This document shows positions 1-10,757 of a DNA stretch of 64,000 nucleotides, in pieces. This DNA comes from Gallionella sp. (GTDB lineage Bacteria; Pseudomonadota; Gammaproteobacteria; Burkholderiales; Gallionellaceae), in assembly GCA_028710525.1 (NCBI GenBank), contig JAQTTY010000001.1:337955-401954 (forward strand), given 5' to 3'. The notes under the pieces were generated by a model that was not told where the DNA came from, did no database searches, and saw only the letters and a list, made by a program, of their open reading frames with translations. Position numbers and translations under genes: made by a program. Numbering within the stretch: the first letter of the stretch is position 1; the number at the start of each line of letters is the position of its first letter.

Positions 1-879
1 AAGTTCCTGGGTGCGTCTATTGACACGATGTTCTAGGCTCTGGTTGGCAGTCTTGAGGCGGAAGCCCATATAACTAAGCAACACCAGCAGTGCGCCTGAA
101 TAGTAGATGAGGTAGATGCGATAACGCTCTTTCTCTTGGAAGTGATCGTCCAGTTCTTTGTTGAAGGACAACGTCATGCTGAGTAGGCGAGGGCCGGATG
201 TCAGTGCTTGCAATTCGTTATAGGTCTCGAGTTCAGCTGGCAGATGAGCAAACAATGTGCGTACGGCGGACTCTATCTCGGCAGCTTCATCTTTGTAGCT
301 CTCGGGCGCTGGGCGCAGTGCTGCTGCGGCAACGGATAGATTGAGGCGTTCTGAAGGCAGGCCCTGCAGATAGTATTGCGATGCATGTTCACTAACATCA
401 GCGGCCACCTGATTCAGCGCGGTAGCGGAGGGCTTAGTTGCGCCGCTCTGTGAGCCCAATGTATTGGAGATGGTGAAGATGGTGCTGAGCGCCCCCTTGG
501 TTTGGCGATTTTCGAATTTAAAGCGTTCGAACAGTTCTGCTTTAAGTTCTATCGATTTGCGTAACTCAGTCAACCCTTGGCGCAGCGTGCTGCTGGAGGT
601 ACGTGCTGCGACGCGGGTGATGTCGCGCAAAGCCTGCTCACCGGCTTCAGCTCGGCTGAAAGTCAGCTTTTCGCCTCGACCCAAATCTATGCGCGCGCGC
701 TGGGTCTCTAGATCCCAGCGGTTGTCGATATCTTTTAATTCGTTGAGCAGGGTCATCACTTCATTCTGTTCACGTAAGTCCACGGCTTGGGTCTTGTCGT
801 AGAAGAACGCCAACACGCCTATCAAGATAAGGGCGGTTAGTGCGAGCAGTATGTTCTGCAGTATGTCGGATTTGTTCAT
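1..879 (-). CDS. DAHL-type membrane sensor protein, probable histidine kinase (3' part outside window)
   Basis: This gene is truncated by the left window edge; 293 N-terminal residues are visible. The ATG at 879-877 follows a good ribosome site (GAGGTGAC). A hydrophobic segment at about residues 9-24 is followed by a long all-helical, Arg/Glu-rich periplasmic region of some 215 residues, a second membrane segment near residues 255-270, and then a coiled-coil linker ending in the RRTQEL-type motif that precedes kinase domains. This layout matches the DAHL (double all-helical ligand-binding) sensor family. What is seen is only the sensor half. That the missing part is a histidine kinase is inference; a GGDEF or chemoreceptor output is possible. 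Confidence 0.7.
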   Translation of the reverse strand, partial: MNKSDILQNILLALTALILIGVLAFFYDKTQAVDLREQNEVMTLLNELKDIDNRWDLETQRARIDLGRGEKLTFSRAEAGEQALRDITRVAARTSSSTLRQGLTELRKSIELKAELFERFKFENRQTKGALSTIFTISNTLGSQSGATKPSATALNQVAADVSEHASQYYLQGLPSERLNLSVAAAALRPAPESYKDEAAEIESAVRTLFAHLPAELETYNELQALTSGPRLLSMTLSFNKELDDHFQEKERYRIYLIYYSGALLVLLSYMGFRLKTANQSLEHRVNRRTQEL

Positions 880-1090
880 GTCACCTCGTTATACAACAGA
901 CATAGCAATTGCTGACTGCCAAGAGTTGGGTAGAAACAGCCACTGCGATATCGTGTCCGCGCCAGTCTTGATAGCGAGCGGAGCACGACCTACCCCCCCG
1001 CGGACAGGCTATAAGATACCTGAATGGCGCGGGATTGAGTCGAACAAATTTATCTAGTTATTTTTTATGCTGTGCCGTCTGATGGGGATT

Positions 1091-1822
1091 TTAGAGCGCA
1101 ACGGCTTTCAGTTCTGCACGTAGGCTCAGGTAGTCCGGACAGGCAGAAGACACTACTTCCCAGAAACGCCTCGAGTGATTCATCTCGCGCAGATGGGCGA
1201 GCTCATGCACCACTACATAGTCGATGAGGCGCAGCGGGAGCTTGATGAGTTGAGTGTTGAGCCGCACGGTACCATCCGTGGTACAGCATCCCCATTGGGT
1301 CTTGGCGGTCGAGAGTTTGATGCGTGCGGGTACGACATTCAGTAGTGGTGCGTAATGCGCGACACGGTCGGTATAGAGTTGTAGGCCTTGGTGTTCATAC
1401 CATTGTTTTACGTCCCGTGCGATATGACGCTCGGTGCCTGACGGCGAAAGAAAAACACACAACAGTTCTTCGCGACGCTGCGCTGGTGCGACAAAGCTGC
1501 CGCGTTCAACACGGAGCGTAAGGAGGTCGCCGAGATAATCCACTTGTGCCCCGTCTTGCCAAATCACCTGTTGAGGTCTGCGGTCCTCCCAAGTCAGTAG
1601 TTTGTCGACCACCCACTCGGCTTTGTCCTGTAGGACCTGATGCAGCCACTGCTCGGAAGCACGGGTAGGTAGACTGACCGTCAGTCCCTGCGCATCAATG
1701 CGCAAGCCTATGCTGCGGCGCTTGCTGCTGCGTTTCAGAGTATAGGTTATGTGTTGCCCCGCGAGTAAGGTGGCGCGTTGTTCCCCTCTGACAGGGGTAG
1801 ATGCGGTTTTGCTGCCGAGCAT
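1091..1822 (-). CDS. YgjP-like (M48/DUF45) zinc metallopeptidase family protein
   Basis: A 243-residue protein with the HELAH zinc motif in VVHELAHLREMNHSRRFW near the C-terminus, the hallmark of the YgjP/DUF45 metallopeptidase family, which is related to SprT and WSS1 proteases. The second His of the motif, a downstream His and the conserved Arg-Arg-Phe-Trp stretch are all present. No signal peptide is seen, so it is probably cytoplasmic. I chose the ATG at 1822-1820 because it shares its A with the TGA of the upstream acyltransferase gene (TGATG), which implies translational coupling; an in-frame ATG at 1858 with AGAGG just upstream is the alternative. The substrate is unknown. Confidence 0.85.
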   Translation of the reverse strand: MLGSKTASTPVRGEQRATLLAGQHITYTLKRSSKRRSIGLRIDAQGLTVSLPTRASEQWLHQVLQDKAEWVVDKLLTWEDRRPQQVIWQDGAQVDYLGDLLTLRVERGSFVAPAQRREELLCVFLSPSGTERHIARDVKQWYEHQGLQLYTDRVAHYAPLLNVVPARIKLSTAKTQWGCCTTDGTVRLNTQLIKLPLRLIDYVVVHELAHLREMNHSRRFWEVVSSACPDYLSLRAELKAVAL

Positions 1823-2529
1823 CAGTGTGCCAGTTGCTTGATCTCGTTCTCTATCCATGCCTCTACCTTGGCATTGATCTCATCGGCCTTGAGGCCTTTG
1901 GTCTCGATGGGCTCGCCTATGCTCATGGTGATGACACCGGGATGTTTGCTGAAAGCGTTGCGTCCCCATAAGCGACCGGCATTGTGCGCGACGGGGATGA
2001 CGGGTACGCCGCTACTCGCTGCTAGAAGTGCGCCACCTATCTTGTATTTGCCACGCTGACCATAAGGGACACGCGTGCCTTCGGGGAAGATCACTACGCA
2101 GAAGCCTTGCGCTAGACGTTCTTTACCTTGCTTGAGCAATTGCTTCATAGCGGCTTTTCCATCGCTGCGCTTGATGCCTATCGGACTGGTCAGTGCCAAA
2201 GCCCAACCAAAGAAGGGGATCCAGAACAGTTCGCGTTTCAACACCCATACCTGCGGTGGGAATATTTTCTGCAGCGCCAAAGTCTCCCAAGCCGACTGGT
2301 GCTTGCACAAGATGATGCAGGGTTCTTTAGGTAGGTTCTCTATGCCCTTCACCTCATGCCGTATACCGCATACCACACGCAGTATAGGAAGCATCATTTT
2401 GGCCCATTGCGAGATGATGAGATAACGCGTCAGACGGCTGAAGGGAAAACTGAGCAGCGCTAAGGTGGCGAAGACAGGTGTGATGATGATCTGTAGCAAC
2501 AGGAAAAACAGCGAACGGATAAGCAGCAT
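1822..2529 (-). CDS. plsC: 1-acyl-sn-glycerol-3-phosphate acyltransferase
   Basis: A 235-residue membrane acyltransferase of the PlsC family, which acylates lysophosphatidic acid to phosphatidic acid in phospholipid synthesis. An N-terminal membrane segment (about residues 1-30) is followed by the catalytic block CKHQSAWE, a His-x4-Glu variant of the usual His-x4-Asp, and by the substrate-binding FPEGTR motif. The ATG at 2529 has AAGG just upstream and lies 7 bases after the gmhB stop; a longer frame reaching 2628 would overlap gmhB and lacks family similarity. It sits in the glyQ-glyS-gmhB-plsC run. The acyl-chain preference cannot be read from the sequence. Confidence 0.9.
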   Translation of the reverse strand: MLLIRSLFFLLLQIIITPVFATLALLSFPFSRLTRYLIISQWAKMMLPILRVVCGIRHEVKGIENLPKEPCIILCKHQSAWETLALQKIFPPQVWVLKRELFWIPFFGWALALTSPIGIKRSDGKAAMKQLLKQGKERLAQGFCVVIFPEGTRVPYGQRGKYKIGGALLAASSGVPVIPVAHNAGRLWGRNAFSKHPGVITMSIGEPIETKGLKADEINAKVEAWIENEIKQLAH

Positions 2530-2536
2530 AGTGACC

Positions 2537-3079
2537 TTAGACTTTGAGCAATTCCGCCACGACGGCGGAAAGATTGGCGAACACTTGCGTACCTTCGGGC
2601 AGCTTGCCTGCCGCAAAAGTTTTCTCACCCTTGCCAGTCAACACCAGATAAGGACTTGTGCCCAATGCGACACCGGCTTGCAGGTCACGCAGCGAGTCAC
2701 CCACGGCAGGCACGCCGTCCAGCTCGATGTTGTAGCGTGCGGCGATCTCTTCGAACATGCCGGACTTAGGCTTGCGGCAATGACAGTGGCTGTCCGAGGT
2801 GTGCGGGCAGAAGAATACCGCATCGATACGAGCACCGACCAACGCTGCTGATTTATGCATCTTGTCGTGGATGGCGTTGAGCGTGGTCATATCGAACAGT
2901 CCGCGTCCGACACCAGACTGGTTGGTTGCCACAACGACACGATAACCGGCCTGATTGAGGCGGGCAATGGCCTCTAGACTGCCGGGCAGAGGTAGCCATT
3001 CGGCGGGACTCTTGATGAATAGGTCGGAGTCAGCGTTGATGACACCGTCGCGGTCCAAGATGATGAGCTTCATATTCAT
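2537..3079 (-). CDS. gmhB: D-glycero-beta-D-manno-heptose-1,7-bisphosphate 7-phosphatase
   Basis: A 180-residue HAD-superfamily phosphatase that removes the 7-phosphate in ADP-heptose synthesis for the lipopolysaccharide inner core. Motif I (LDRDGVIN) is at residues 8-15, motif II (ATNQSGVGRG) is clear, and the GmhB zinc-binding loop with its Cys/His cluster (CPHTSDSHCHCRKP) is present, followed by the VGDSLRDL motif IV. Length is typical. The ATG at 3079 shares its A with the glyS stop (TGATG), so translation is probably coupled. The other heptose-pathway genes are not in the window. Confidence 0.93.
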   Translation of the reverse strand: MNMKLIILDRDGVINADSDLFIKSPAEWLPLPGSLEAIARLNQAGYRVVVATNQSGVGRGLFDMTTLNAIHDKMHKSAALVGARIDAVFFCPHTSDSHCHCRKPKSGMFEEIAARYNIELDGVPAVGDSLRDLQAGVALGTSPYLVLTGKGEKTFAAGKLPEGTQVFANLSAVVAELLKV

Positions 3080-5196
3080 CAGGCCGCCAACTTGGAGATA
3101 TCCGCGACCTGATTCATCAGACCACCCAGTTGTTTAAGTAAGGCTGCACGATTCAGGCGCAGTTCGGGCTCTTTGCACATCACCATTACCTTCTCGAAGA
3201 AGTCATCGATGAAGGGCTTGAGTGTCACCAGTATCTTCAGGTTTTGGCCGTAGTCGCCGCGCTCCAGATAGTCCATCGCTAGCGGGGTGATGTCCTGCAT
3301 AGCGTGGTATAGGTCGCGCTCGGCTGGTTCGTGTAGCAACGAGCTATCGATCTCCGCGTCGTGCAATTTGTCGCCTAATTCCTCATGATTCTTGCGCATG
3401 ATGTTCTGCACGCGCTTGTTGGCGGCCGCCAAATCCTTGGCGGTGGAGAGTGCGGCGAAAGTCTTCACGCCCTGAAGGCGCGGTAAGACCTCATGGGTGC
3501 GTCCATACAGATTAGTCAGTACTGCATCGATATGCGAGACCTCGAAACCACGGTCACGCAAATAACCGCGCATACGTTCCGCGACGAAGTGATCCACATC
3601 GCTCACTACAGTGGCGCTGAGCATGCCAGCAGGGAAGTTTGCAGCAGCCAGTTTCAGCAGGGCAGACAAAGATAGATCTAGTGGTGTTTCGATCAGGATG
3701 CGCAGGATACCTAAGGCATGACGACGCAGACCGAAGGGATCTTTGTCCCCAGTGGGTACTTGGCCTATGCCATAGATGCCGATCAGTGTTTCGAGCTTGT
3801 CAGCCAGCGCGACTGCACAGGAGACTGGGCCTTGTGGCAGGACATCGCCAGCAAAGCGCGGACGGTAGTGTGATTCGATGGCATCCGCCACTGCTTCAGG
3901 TTCTCCGTCGTGCAGCGCGTAGTAACGTCCCATGATGCCTTGTAGTTCGGGAAATTCGCCGACCATGTCAGTGAGCAGGTCGGCCTTGGCTAGACGTGCG
4001 GCGGTAATCGCTTGGTCCTTGTCTGCCTGTAACAGTCGTGCGATGGTGCTGGACAGTTTGGCGATACGTTCCACGCGTTGCGCTTGAGTGCCGAGTTTAT
4101 TGTGATACACCACCTTGTCTAGGCCTACGACGCGCGAGGCGAGTGTCTTCTTTTTGTCTTGATCGAAGAAGAACTTGGCATCGGCCAGACGAGGCCGTAC
4201 CACGCGCTCGTTACCGCCTATCACCAGACTCGCATCGGCAGGGCTGATATTGGAGACGATGAGGAACTTGTTGGTGAGTTTGCCCTTACCATCCAGCAGC
4301 GGGAAATATTTCTGGTTGGCCTTCATGGTCAAGATCAGACATTCCTGAGGCACGTTCAGGTACTCAGTTTCAAAAGTGCCGAGCAAGACGTTGGGGCGTT
4401 CCACCAAGGCGGTCACCTCATCTAGCAGGCCGTCATCTTGTATCGGTTTGAGCTGAACCTTGGCGGCGGCGCTGTCGAGCTGACGTACGATCTCGGCACG
4501 GCGTTGCGCATAATTGGCAATTACCGCACCTTCCTTTTCTAATTGCTGAGCATAGCTGTCGGCATCTTTGAGTACGATCTTGTCCACGCTCGCTTCGAAG
4601 CGGTGTCCTTGGGTGCTGTTGCCTGCAGCTAAGCCCAGCGCAGTTACCGGTACTACATCCTTGCCGTGCATGGCAATCAATCCATGCGCGGGACGCACGA
4701 AGTTGACGCTGCTCCAACCGTCTGCCAACTGGTAACTCATCACCTTAGCGATGGGCAACTTACTTAAAGTCTCGTCTAACGCTTTCTGCAAACCCTCGAC
4801 CAAAGTCGCACCCTTGATCAGATTGTCGTAGAACAAGGCTTCGGCCTTGCCATCCATGACTCGTTTCAATTTAGGCAACACCGAGGCATCCGCACCTAAT
4901 GCCGTGAGTTTCTTCAACAGAGCTGGCGTGGGTTGGCCATCGGCAGTCAAGCCTACGCTGACCGGCATCATCTTCTGCGATACCGATTTGTCTTCCGCTT
5001 GTGCCGCGACATTGGCGATATGTACGGCCAAGCGGCGTGGCGTGGCATAAGAGGTCACTACCACGTCGGCAGCAGCTAGGCCCTGTGCCTTAAGGCTAGA
5101 GGACAGTAGTTCGGCAAGGCTCTCGCCCAGTTTCTGTAATGATTTCGGTGGAAGCTCTTCAACGAATAGTTCGACCAATAGATTCTTCATACTCAT
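3079..5196 (-). CDS. glyS: glycine--tRNA ligase beta subunit
   Basis: A 705-residue beta subunit of the heterotetrameric bacterial glycyl-tRNA synthetase, which binds and positions tRNA-Gly. The N-terminus ([13 protein letters not shown]) and the long middle part containing the HD-like region (around [13 protein letters not shown]) match the family, and the C-terminal segment resembles the DALR anticodon-binding domain. Length is normal for the family (about 690-720). Its ATG overlaps the glyQ stop by four bases (ATGA), giving the conserved glyQ-glyS pair. No internal breaks are seen. Confidence 0.96.
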   Translation of the reverse strand: MSMKNLLVELFVEELPPKSLQKLGESLAELLSSSLKAQGLAAADVVVTSYATPRRLAVHIANVAAQAEDKSVSQKMMPVSVGLTADGQPTPALLKKLTALGADASVLPKLKRVMDGKAEALFYDNLIKGATLVEGLQKALDETLSKLPIAKVMSYQLADGWSSVNFVRPAHGLIAMHGKDVVPVTALGLAAGNSTQGHRFEASVDKIVLKDADSYAQQLEKEGAVIANYAQRRAEIVRQLDSAAAKVQLKPIQDDGLLDEVTALVERPNVLLGTFETEYLNVPQECLILTMKANQKYFPLLDGKGKLTNKFLIVSNISPADASLVIGGNERVVRPRLADAKFFFDQDKKKTLASRVVGLDKVVYHNKLGTQAQRVERIAKLSSTIARLLQADKDQAITAARLAKADLLTDMVGEFPELQGIMGRYYALHDGEPEAVADAIESHYRPRFAGDVLPQGPVSCAVALADKLETLIGIYGIGQVPTGDKDPFGLRRHALGILRILIETPLDLSLSALLKLAAANFPAGMLSATVVSDVDHFVAERMRGYLRDRGFEVSHIDAVLTNLYGRTHEVLPRLQGVKTFAALSTAKDLAAANKRVQNIMRKNHEELGDKLHDAEIDSSLLHEPAERDLYHAMQDITPLAMDYLERGDYGQNLKILVTLKPFIDDFFEKVMVMCKEPELRLNRAALLKQLGGLMNQVADISKLAA

Positions 5197-6224
5197 GCTG
5201 CCACTCCTTCGTCCTTGCTAGTCGCAGGCCCTTCGGCTTTGCTCAGGTCAGGCTTCTTGTTCTTAAGTTCTATCTGTTCCAAGACTTCGCTCGCCCATGC
5301 TTTGGGCGCCATCGGGAATCCTAAGCGTGCACGACTATCCAGATAAGCGGCAGCGACACTGCGCGCTAAGTTGCGGATGCGGCCTATGTAAGCAGCACGC
5401 TCGGTCACCGAGATCGCACCGCGAGCATCTAGCAAGTTGAAGCTGTGAGCAGCCTTCAATACTTGTTCGTAGGCGGGCAGCGCCAGCGCGTGTTCCATCA
5501 GATGCTGAGCTTGCTTTTCGTGGCTGCCGAATGCACCTAGTAGGAATTCGACATCGCTATGCTCGAAGTTGTAGGTGGATTGCTCCACCTCATTCTGGTG
5601 ATAGACGTCACCATAGCTTACGCCCTCGGTCCAAGACAGGTCATAGACGCTCTCCACACCTTGCAGATACATGGCTAGGCGCTCTAGACCGTAGGTAATC
5701 TCGCCGGTGATAGGTTTGCAATCTATGCCACCCACTTGTTGGAAGTAGGTGAACTGGGTGACTTCCATGCCGTTCAGCCAAACTTCCCAACCCAAGCCCC
5801 ACGCACCCAAGGTGGGATTTTCCCAGTCATCCTCGACGAAGCGGATATCGTTCTTCTTAAGGTCGAAACCCAACGCTTCCAGTGAGCCGAGATACAGCTC
5901 AAGGATATTTGCCGGTGCTGGCTTCAGCACCACCTGGAATTGGTAGTAATGCTGCAAACGGTTAGGGTTTTCGCCATAACGTCCATCCTTGGGGCGGCGT
6001 GAAGGTTGCACATAAGCAGCCTTCCAAGGCTCAGGGCCGAGGGCGCGCAGGAAGGTAGCCGTGTGCGAAGTACCCGCGCCGACTTCCATGTCATAAGGTT
6101 GCAACAGCGCGCAACCTTGCTGGTCCCAGTAGTTTTGTAGCGTCAGGATAATCTGCTGAAAACTCAATCCCTGACTAAGCTTAGGTTCTTTCGACGACAC
6201 GTTGTTGGAGCCAATGTTATGCAT
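5193..6224 (-). CDS. glyQ: glycine--tRNA ligase alpha subunit
   Basis: The catalytic alpha subunit (about 343 residues from the chosen start) of glycyl-tRNA synthetase. The nearly invariant block [17 protein letters not shown] follows the start closely, and [20 protein letters not shown] and the [18 protein letters not shown] segment are unmistakable for GlyQ. A longer frame with GTG at 6269 or ATG at 6254 exists, but it adds residues the family does not have; none of the candidate starts has a strong ribosome site. It is the first gene of the glyQ-glyS-gmhB-plsC-metallopeptidase run, divergent from the TRAP gene dctP. Confidence 0.95.
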   Translation of the reverse strand: MHNIGSNNVSSKEPKLSQGLSFQQIILTLQNYWDQQGCALLQPYDMEVGAGTSHTATFLRALGPEPWKAAYVQPSRRPKDGRYGENPNRLQHYYQFQVVLKPAPANILELYLGSLEALGFDLKKNDIRFVEDDWENPTLGAWGLGWEVWLNGMEVTQFTYFQQVGGIDCKPITGEITYGLERLAMYLQGVESVYDLSWTEGVSYGDVYHQNEVEQSTYNFEHSDVEFLLGAFGSHEKQAQHLMEHALALPAYEQVLKAAHSFNLLDARGAISVTERAAYIGRIRNLARSVAAAYLDSRARLGFPMAPKAWASEVLEQIELKNKKPDLSKAEGPATSKDEGVAA

Positions 6225-6387
6225 GACTGTATCTGGAGTTACAAAGGGGCGCATTTTACTGTCTTTCACGTGCTCGCGTCAGTAGCGCGTTTCCTAGATA
6301 TGTAAGCGTTAAGAATCTAAGCATGAATTTTTTGTAAAGAAGGGTGGCGCTCGGTGGATAACACTCGTATATTTCGCACTCCAATGA

Positions 6388-7500
<1,113 letters not shown>

Positions 7501-7509
7501 GACCAGACT

Positions 7510-7534
7510 GACCCCGGCTAGACCGGGGTCTTTT
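7510..7534 (+). terminator. intra-operon hairpin between dctP and dctQ
   Basis: GACCCCGG (7510-7517) pairs perfectly with CCGGGGTC (7523-7530) across a 5-base loop, and TTTT follows. It lies 10 bases after dctP and 15 bases before dctQ. A partial terminator here would yield more binding protein than permease, a common arrangement in TRAP operons; it could also protect the 3' end of a dctP-only transcript. Confidence 0.75.
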
Positions 7535-7548
7535 ACTAGGGGCATACC

Positions 7549-8079
7549 ATGAAGTTCTTAAAGAGAATAGACGAGTGGCTGATCGCTCTGCTGCTCGCAG
7601 CCATGACCTTGCTGACGTTCGTGCAAGTGGTGATGCGCTATGTATTCAATTCTGGTTTCACTTGGGCGGTGGAGCTGACCGGAATCTTATTCGCCGGCAT
7701 GATTTTTATCGGTATCTCCTACGGGGTGAGAGTCGGTGCGCATATTGGTGTGGATGCGGTGGTCAAATTGCTGCCTCCTAAGCCGCGTCGCATCACCTCC
7801 ATCATCGCGGTGTTGCTGTGCATCGTATATGCAGGCATGGTGATCTACGGATCAACAATCTATGTGCTGAAGATGCAGTCGGCAGGCATAGAGTTGGAGG
7901 ACCTCCCCATCCCCAAGTGGACGGTGCGAGCCATCTTGCCGCTGGGTTTTGCGCTGCTGGTGCTGCGCTTCCTACCGGTGTTGTATAACTTGGTAACGGG
8001 CAAGTCGGACCGTTTGCATCTTGCCGATGAGGTAGAAGAAGCGCTTAAGTTGAAAGCTAGAGAGGAGGAATACAAATGA
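7549..8079 (+). CDS. dctQ: TRAP transporter small permease, DctQ family
   Basis: A 176-residue inner-membrane protein with four predicted membrane helices, matching the small DctQ subunit that bridges the binding protein and the large permease. The N-terminal helix with the VVMRYVFNSGFTWAVELTG segment is typical of the family. AGGGG precedes the ATG. Its stop overlaps the dctM start by four bases (ATGA), so the two permease subunits are probably translated in a fixed ratio. Confidence 0.9.
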   Translation: MKFLKRIDEWLIALLLAAMTLLTFVQVVMRYVFNSGFTWAVELTGILFAGMIFIGISYGVRVGAHIGVDAVVKLLPPKPRRITSIIAVLLCIVYAGMVIYGSTIYVLKMQSAGIELEDLPIPKWTVRAILPLGFALLVLRFLPVLYNLVTGKSDRLHLADEVEEALKLKAREEEYK

Positions 8080-9356
8080 ATACCCTTTTCTTATTCAGCT
8101 GCCTGTTCTTCTGCATGCTCATCGGTATGCCTATCGCCATCAGTCTGGGTTTGTCCAGTCTTTTGACCATCGCCTTCTTCGCGCAAGACTCGCTGGCTTC
8201 GCTGTCTATCAAGCTGTATGAGACCAGCGAACATTACACGCTATTAGCCATTCCCTTTTTTATTCTGGCTGGTGCGCTAATGTCTACGGGCGGGGTGGCT
8301 AAGCGTATGGTCGATTTTGCCATCGCGGCGGTCGGCCATATGCGCGGTGGGTTGGCGATCGCTTCCATCTTGGCCTGTATGTTGTTTGCAGCAGTGTCGG
8401 GCTCCAGTCCTGCCACAGTGGTTGCGGTCGGTTCTATCGTCATCGCTGGTATGGTGCGCAACGGCTATCCTCAGGAGTTTGCGGCGGGAGTAATCTGTAA
8501 CGCGGGTACGCTGGGTATATTGATACCGCCTTCTATCGTGATGGTGGTATATGCGGCCGTGACCGATGTGTCAGTGGGTCGCATGTTTATGGCTGGTGTG
8601 ATACCCGGCATTCTGCTCGGCTTGATGTTGATGTTCGCGGTGCATTGGCGCGTCAAGAAGCTCAACATAGAACCCAATCCACGTCAGAGTCTGGGTGTGG
8701 TGCTGGTGAAGTTTCGCCAATCTATGTGGGGGCTTGCTTTGCTGGTCATCATTATGGGTGGTATCTATGGTGGGGTGTTCACCCCGACTGAGGCCGCTGC
8801 AGTGTCGGCGGTATATGCATTGTTCGTGGCTGTGTTCATCTACCGTGACCTTAAGTTCAGCCAACTCCCCAAGGTATTTGTGGATGCGAGTCGTACTACG
8901 GTGATGCTGATGTTCATCGTCGCCAATGCCATGCTGTTTGCGCATGTACTGACCACAGAGCGTATCCCTCAGACCATCGCAGAGCATATCGTGGCATTTG
9001 GAATGGCGCCTTGGATGTTCTTGTTGGTGGTCAATGTGATCTTGCTCATCGCGGGCAACTTTATGGAGCCTACCGGCATCATCTTGATACTCGCGCCTAT
9101 CTTCTTTCCTATCGCGACCCACCTAGGTATAGACCCTATCCATCTGGGTATCATCATGGTGGTGAATATGGAGATAGGCATGGTCACGCCGCCGGTGGGA
9201 TTGAATCTTTTTGTCACTAGCGGTATCACAGGTATGAGCATCATGCAGGTGACTAGGGCAGCCCTGCCTTGGTTGATGGTATTGCTGGCTTTCCTCGCCA
9301 TCATCACCTATATCCCGCAGGTAACCCTGTTCTTGCCGGATTTGTTGTTCAATTAA
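8076..9356 (+). CDS. dctM: TRAP transporter large permease, DctM family
   Basis: A 426-residue multi-spanning protein of the DctM/ion-transporter superfamily, the Na+- or H+-coupled channel subunit of the TRAP system. Characteristic stretches are AAVSGSSPATVVAVGSI, the GTLGILIPPSIVMVVY segment and the C-terminal MVTPPVGLNLFV motif. The length is the family norm. It overlaps dctQ. A GC-rich stem-loop without a T-run (about 9365-9386) separates it from marC. Confidence 0.93.
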   Translation: MNTLFLFSCLFFCMLIGMPIAISLGLSSLLTIAFFAQDSLASLSIKLYETSEHYTLLAIPFFILAGALMSTGGVAKRMVDFAIAAVGHMRGGLAIASILACMLFAAVSGSSPATVVAVGSIVIAGMVRNGYPQEFAAGVICNAGTLGILIPPSIVMVVYAAVTDVSVGRMFMAGVIPGILLGLMLMFAVHWRVKKLNIEPNPRQSLGVVLVKFRQSMWGLALLVIIMGGIYGGVFTPTEAAAVSAVYALFVAVFIYRDLKFSQLPKVFVDASRTTVMLMFIVANAMLFAHVLTTERIPQTIAEHIVAFGMAPWMFLLVVNVILLIAGNFMEPTGIILILAPIFFPIATHLGIDPIHLGIIMVVNMEIGMVTPPVGLNLFVTSGITGMSIMQVTRAALPWLMVLLAFLAIITYIPQVTLFLPDLLFN

Positions 9357-9403
9357 GTTGTGCGGGAGGCGCGTTTCGCGCCGCCTCACAGAATAGAGGC
9401 GAC

Positions 9404-10030
9404 ATGCTGGACTTCACCGAATACAGCAAGATGTTTATCAGCCTGTTCGCCATCGTCGATCCGGTCGGTACCATTCCTATCATCATCGCTTTCACCGCTG
9501 GCATGACTGCGCAGCGGCGGGAGCGGGTGGGACGGGTCGCCTCTATGTCGGTGTTGATGATTTTTCTGGTAGCTTTGTTATTGGGCGAGTCGATATTGAG
9601 TTTCTTTGCTATCAGCATCCACTCTTTCCGCACCGCGGGCGGCATCCTGATTCTGTTGATGGCTATCAATATGTTGATAGGAGACAAACCCAAACTCGAG
9701 CCTGATGACAATGTGGATAGTGATGCGACTTCATCGGTGGCCATAGTGCCGCTCTCCACCCCTTTGCTGGCCGGACCCGGCGCCATCAGTACCGTGATTC
9801 TGGATGCGCACCGCGGCGATAGTATCGGCCATTACGGGGCGATGGCCTTGGTGTTATTGCTCTTGAGTCTGACGGTGTGGTTGACCTTCTTGATTGCGCC
9901 TTGGGTCTCACAGAGACTGGGCAAGGTGGGTAGTAATATTGTCACACGCTTAATGGGCTTATTACTCGCCGCGATTGCGGTGGAGTTCATTGCGGGGGGA
10001 ATACGCGGGTTGTTTCCCACGCTGGGCTAG
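9404..10030 (+). CDS. MarC family (UPF0056) integral membrane protein
   Basis: A 208-residue membrane protein with about six hydrophobic helices. The motif LFAIVDPVGTIPI near the N-terminus and the VPLSTPLLAGPGAISTVI block identify the MarC/UPF0056 family, whose function is unsettled (earlier claims of multidrug resistance were not upheld). The start at 9404 has AGAGG at the right distance; reading further upstream gives a non-homologous extension. It lies 47 bases after dctM and may be co-transcribed with it. Confidence 0.9.
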   Translation: MLDFTEYSKMFISLFAIVDPVGTIPIIIAFTAGMTAQRRERVGRVASMSVLMIFLVALLLGESILSFFAISIHSFRTAGGILILLMAINMLIGDKPKLEPDDNVDSDATSSVAIVPLSTPLLAGPGAISTVILDAHRGDSIGHYGAMALVLLLLSLTVWLTFLIAPWVSQRLGKVGSNIVTRLMGLLLAAIAVEFIAGGIRGLFPTLG

Positions 10031-10054
10031 TGCTCCCCGGCAACATAGAAGTGC

Positions 10055-10330
10055 TTAGGCTTTCAGTACATTTCCCGTGAGTGCATCTATCAGTACGACT
10101 TTGGAGCGTTCGCCCTGTTTGATAGAGATTATATAGGTCGAGCTATCTGCTGGGATGGGCGTACCAAGTCCGGGGGGGATGCTGGGCAGGTAGGCGAGTA
10201 CGCGAGTCTCAGTGACTTTTTCGCGCAGGGCGAGCTCGGTATCGGGTTCACGTTGTCCGTCTACGAAGCCCATGGTGGCGGTCAGGGCGATGATGCCTGC
10301 TGCACCGGGTAGTATTCTCAGTCGTTTCAT
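10055..10330 (-). CDS. small exported PepSY-like protein
   Basis: A 91-residue protein with an excellent ribosome site (AAAGGAGAG, 4 bases before the ATG). Residues 1-25 look like a signal peptide or membrane anchor (two Arg and a Lys, then a hydrophobic run). The C-terminal half (YIISIKQGERSKVVLIDALTG ending in VLKA, read in two parts) resembles the strand-helix-strand of PepSY repeats, where the Asp-Ala-x-Thr-Gly turn is typical. Function is not known; the PepSY assignment is by eye. It is convergent with marC and stands alone. Confidence 0.6.
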   Translation of the reverse strand: MKRLRILPGAAGIIALTATMGFVDGQREPDTELALREKVTETRVLAYLPSIPPGLGTPIPADSSTYIISIKQGERSKVVLIDALTGNVLKA

Positions 10331-10505
10331 ATCTCTCCTTTCTAAGATTCTGTAGTGGTATCGAAAGTAGGCGTATCTGTATGGCTATAATCAGCGACGA
10401 CTTTTAGCAAGGCGGTCATCCTATACGCTAAAGGTTACAGGGTTACGACGACTGACAGTCGGAATAGTTTCAATCTGTCTTGATATGGCTGTCGGGGTTG
10501 GGGTG

Positions 10506-10757
10506 TCAGCCTTTATGTGTCGCAATAAGTCCAAGTTTTTGGACACGACTGAGCTTCTTGATTGCCAATTCGCGTTTAGAGGCGGCGGAGCGGTCGTTAC
10601 AGGTCTCTTGATAGACGATTTCCACTGGTGTGCGCGTCCGAGTGTATTTGGCGCCTATTCCGCAGTTGTGTGCCTCCAGACGTTTTTCCAAGTCGTTGCT
10701 GATGCCGCAATACAAGGTGTCGTCGGCACAGCGCAAGATATAGCAAAACCAACTCAT
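10506..10757 (-). CDS. GIY-YIG nuclease family protein (UPF0213/YhbQ type)
   Basis: An 83-residue single-domain GIY-YIG protein. The motif appears as YILRC followed by YCGISNDLEKRLEAHN, with the usual Arg and the Lys-Tyr-Thr-Arg segment downstream. Such stand-alone domains (UPF0213, E. coli YhbQ) are thought to act on DNA or RNA but their role is unsettled. Its ATG overlaps the lnt stop by four bases, so it is the last gene of an lnt-led unit. Confidence 0.9.
   Translation of the reverse strand: MSWFCYILRCADDTLYCGISNDLEKRLEAHNCGIGAKYTRTRTPVEIVYQETCNDRSAASKRELAIKKLSRVQKLGLIATHKG

Noticed and set aside
851..1057. A short plus-strand frame over the start of the left-edge sensor gene
   Set aside because: It overlaps the sensor gene's 5' end on the opposite strand, has no ribosome site and no recognisable protein features.
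1091..1858. Longer form of the YgjP-like peptidase starting at 1858
   Set aside because: The first 12 residues overlap the plsC coding region and are not family-like; the TGATG-coupled ATG at 1822 is more natural, though the longer start cannot be excluded.
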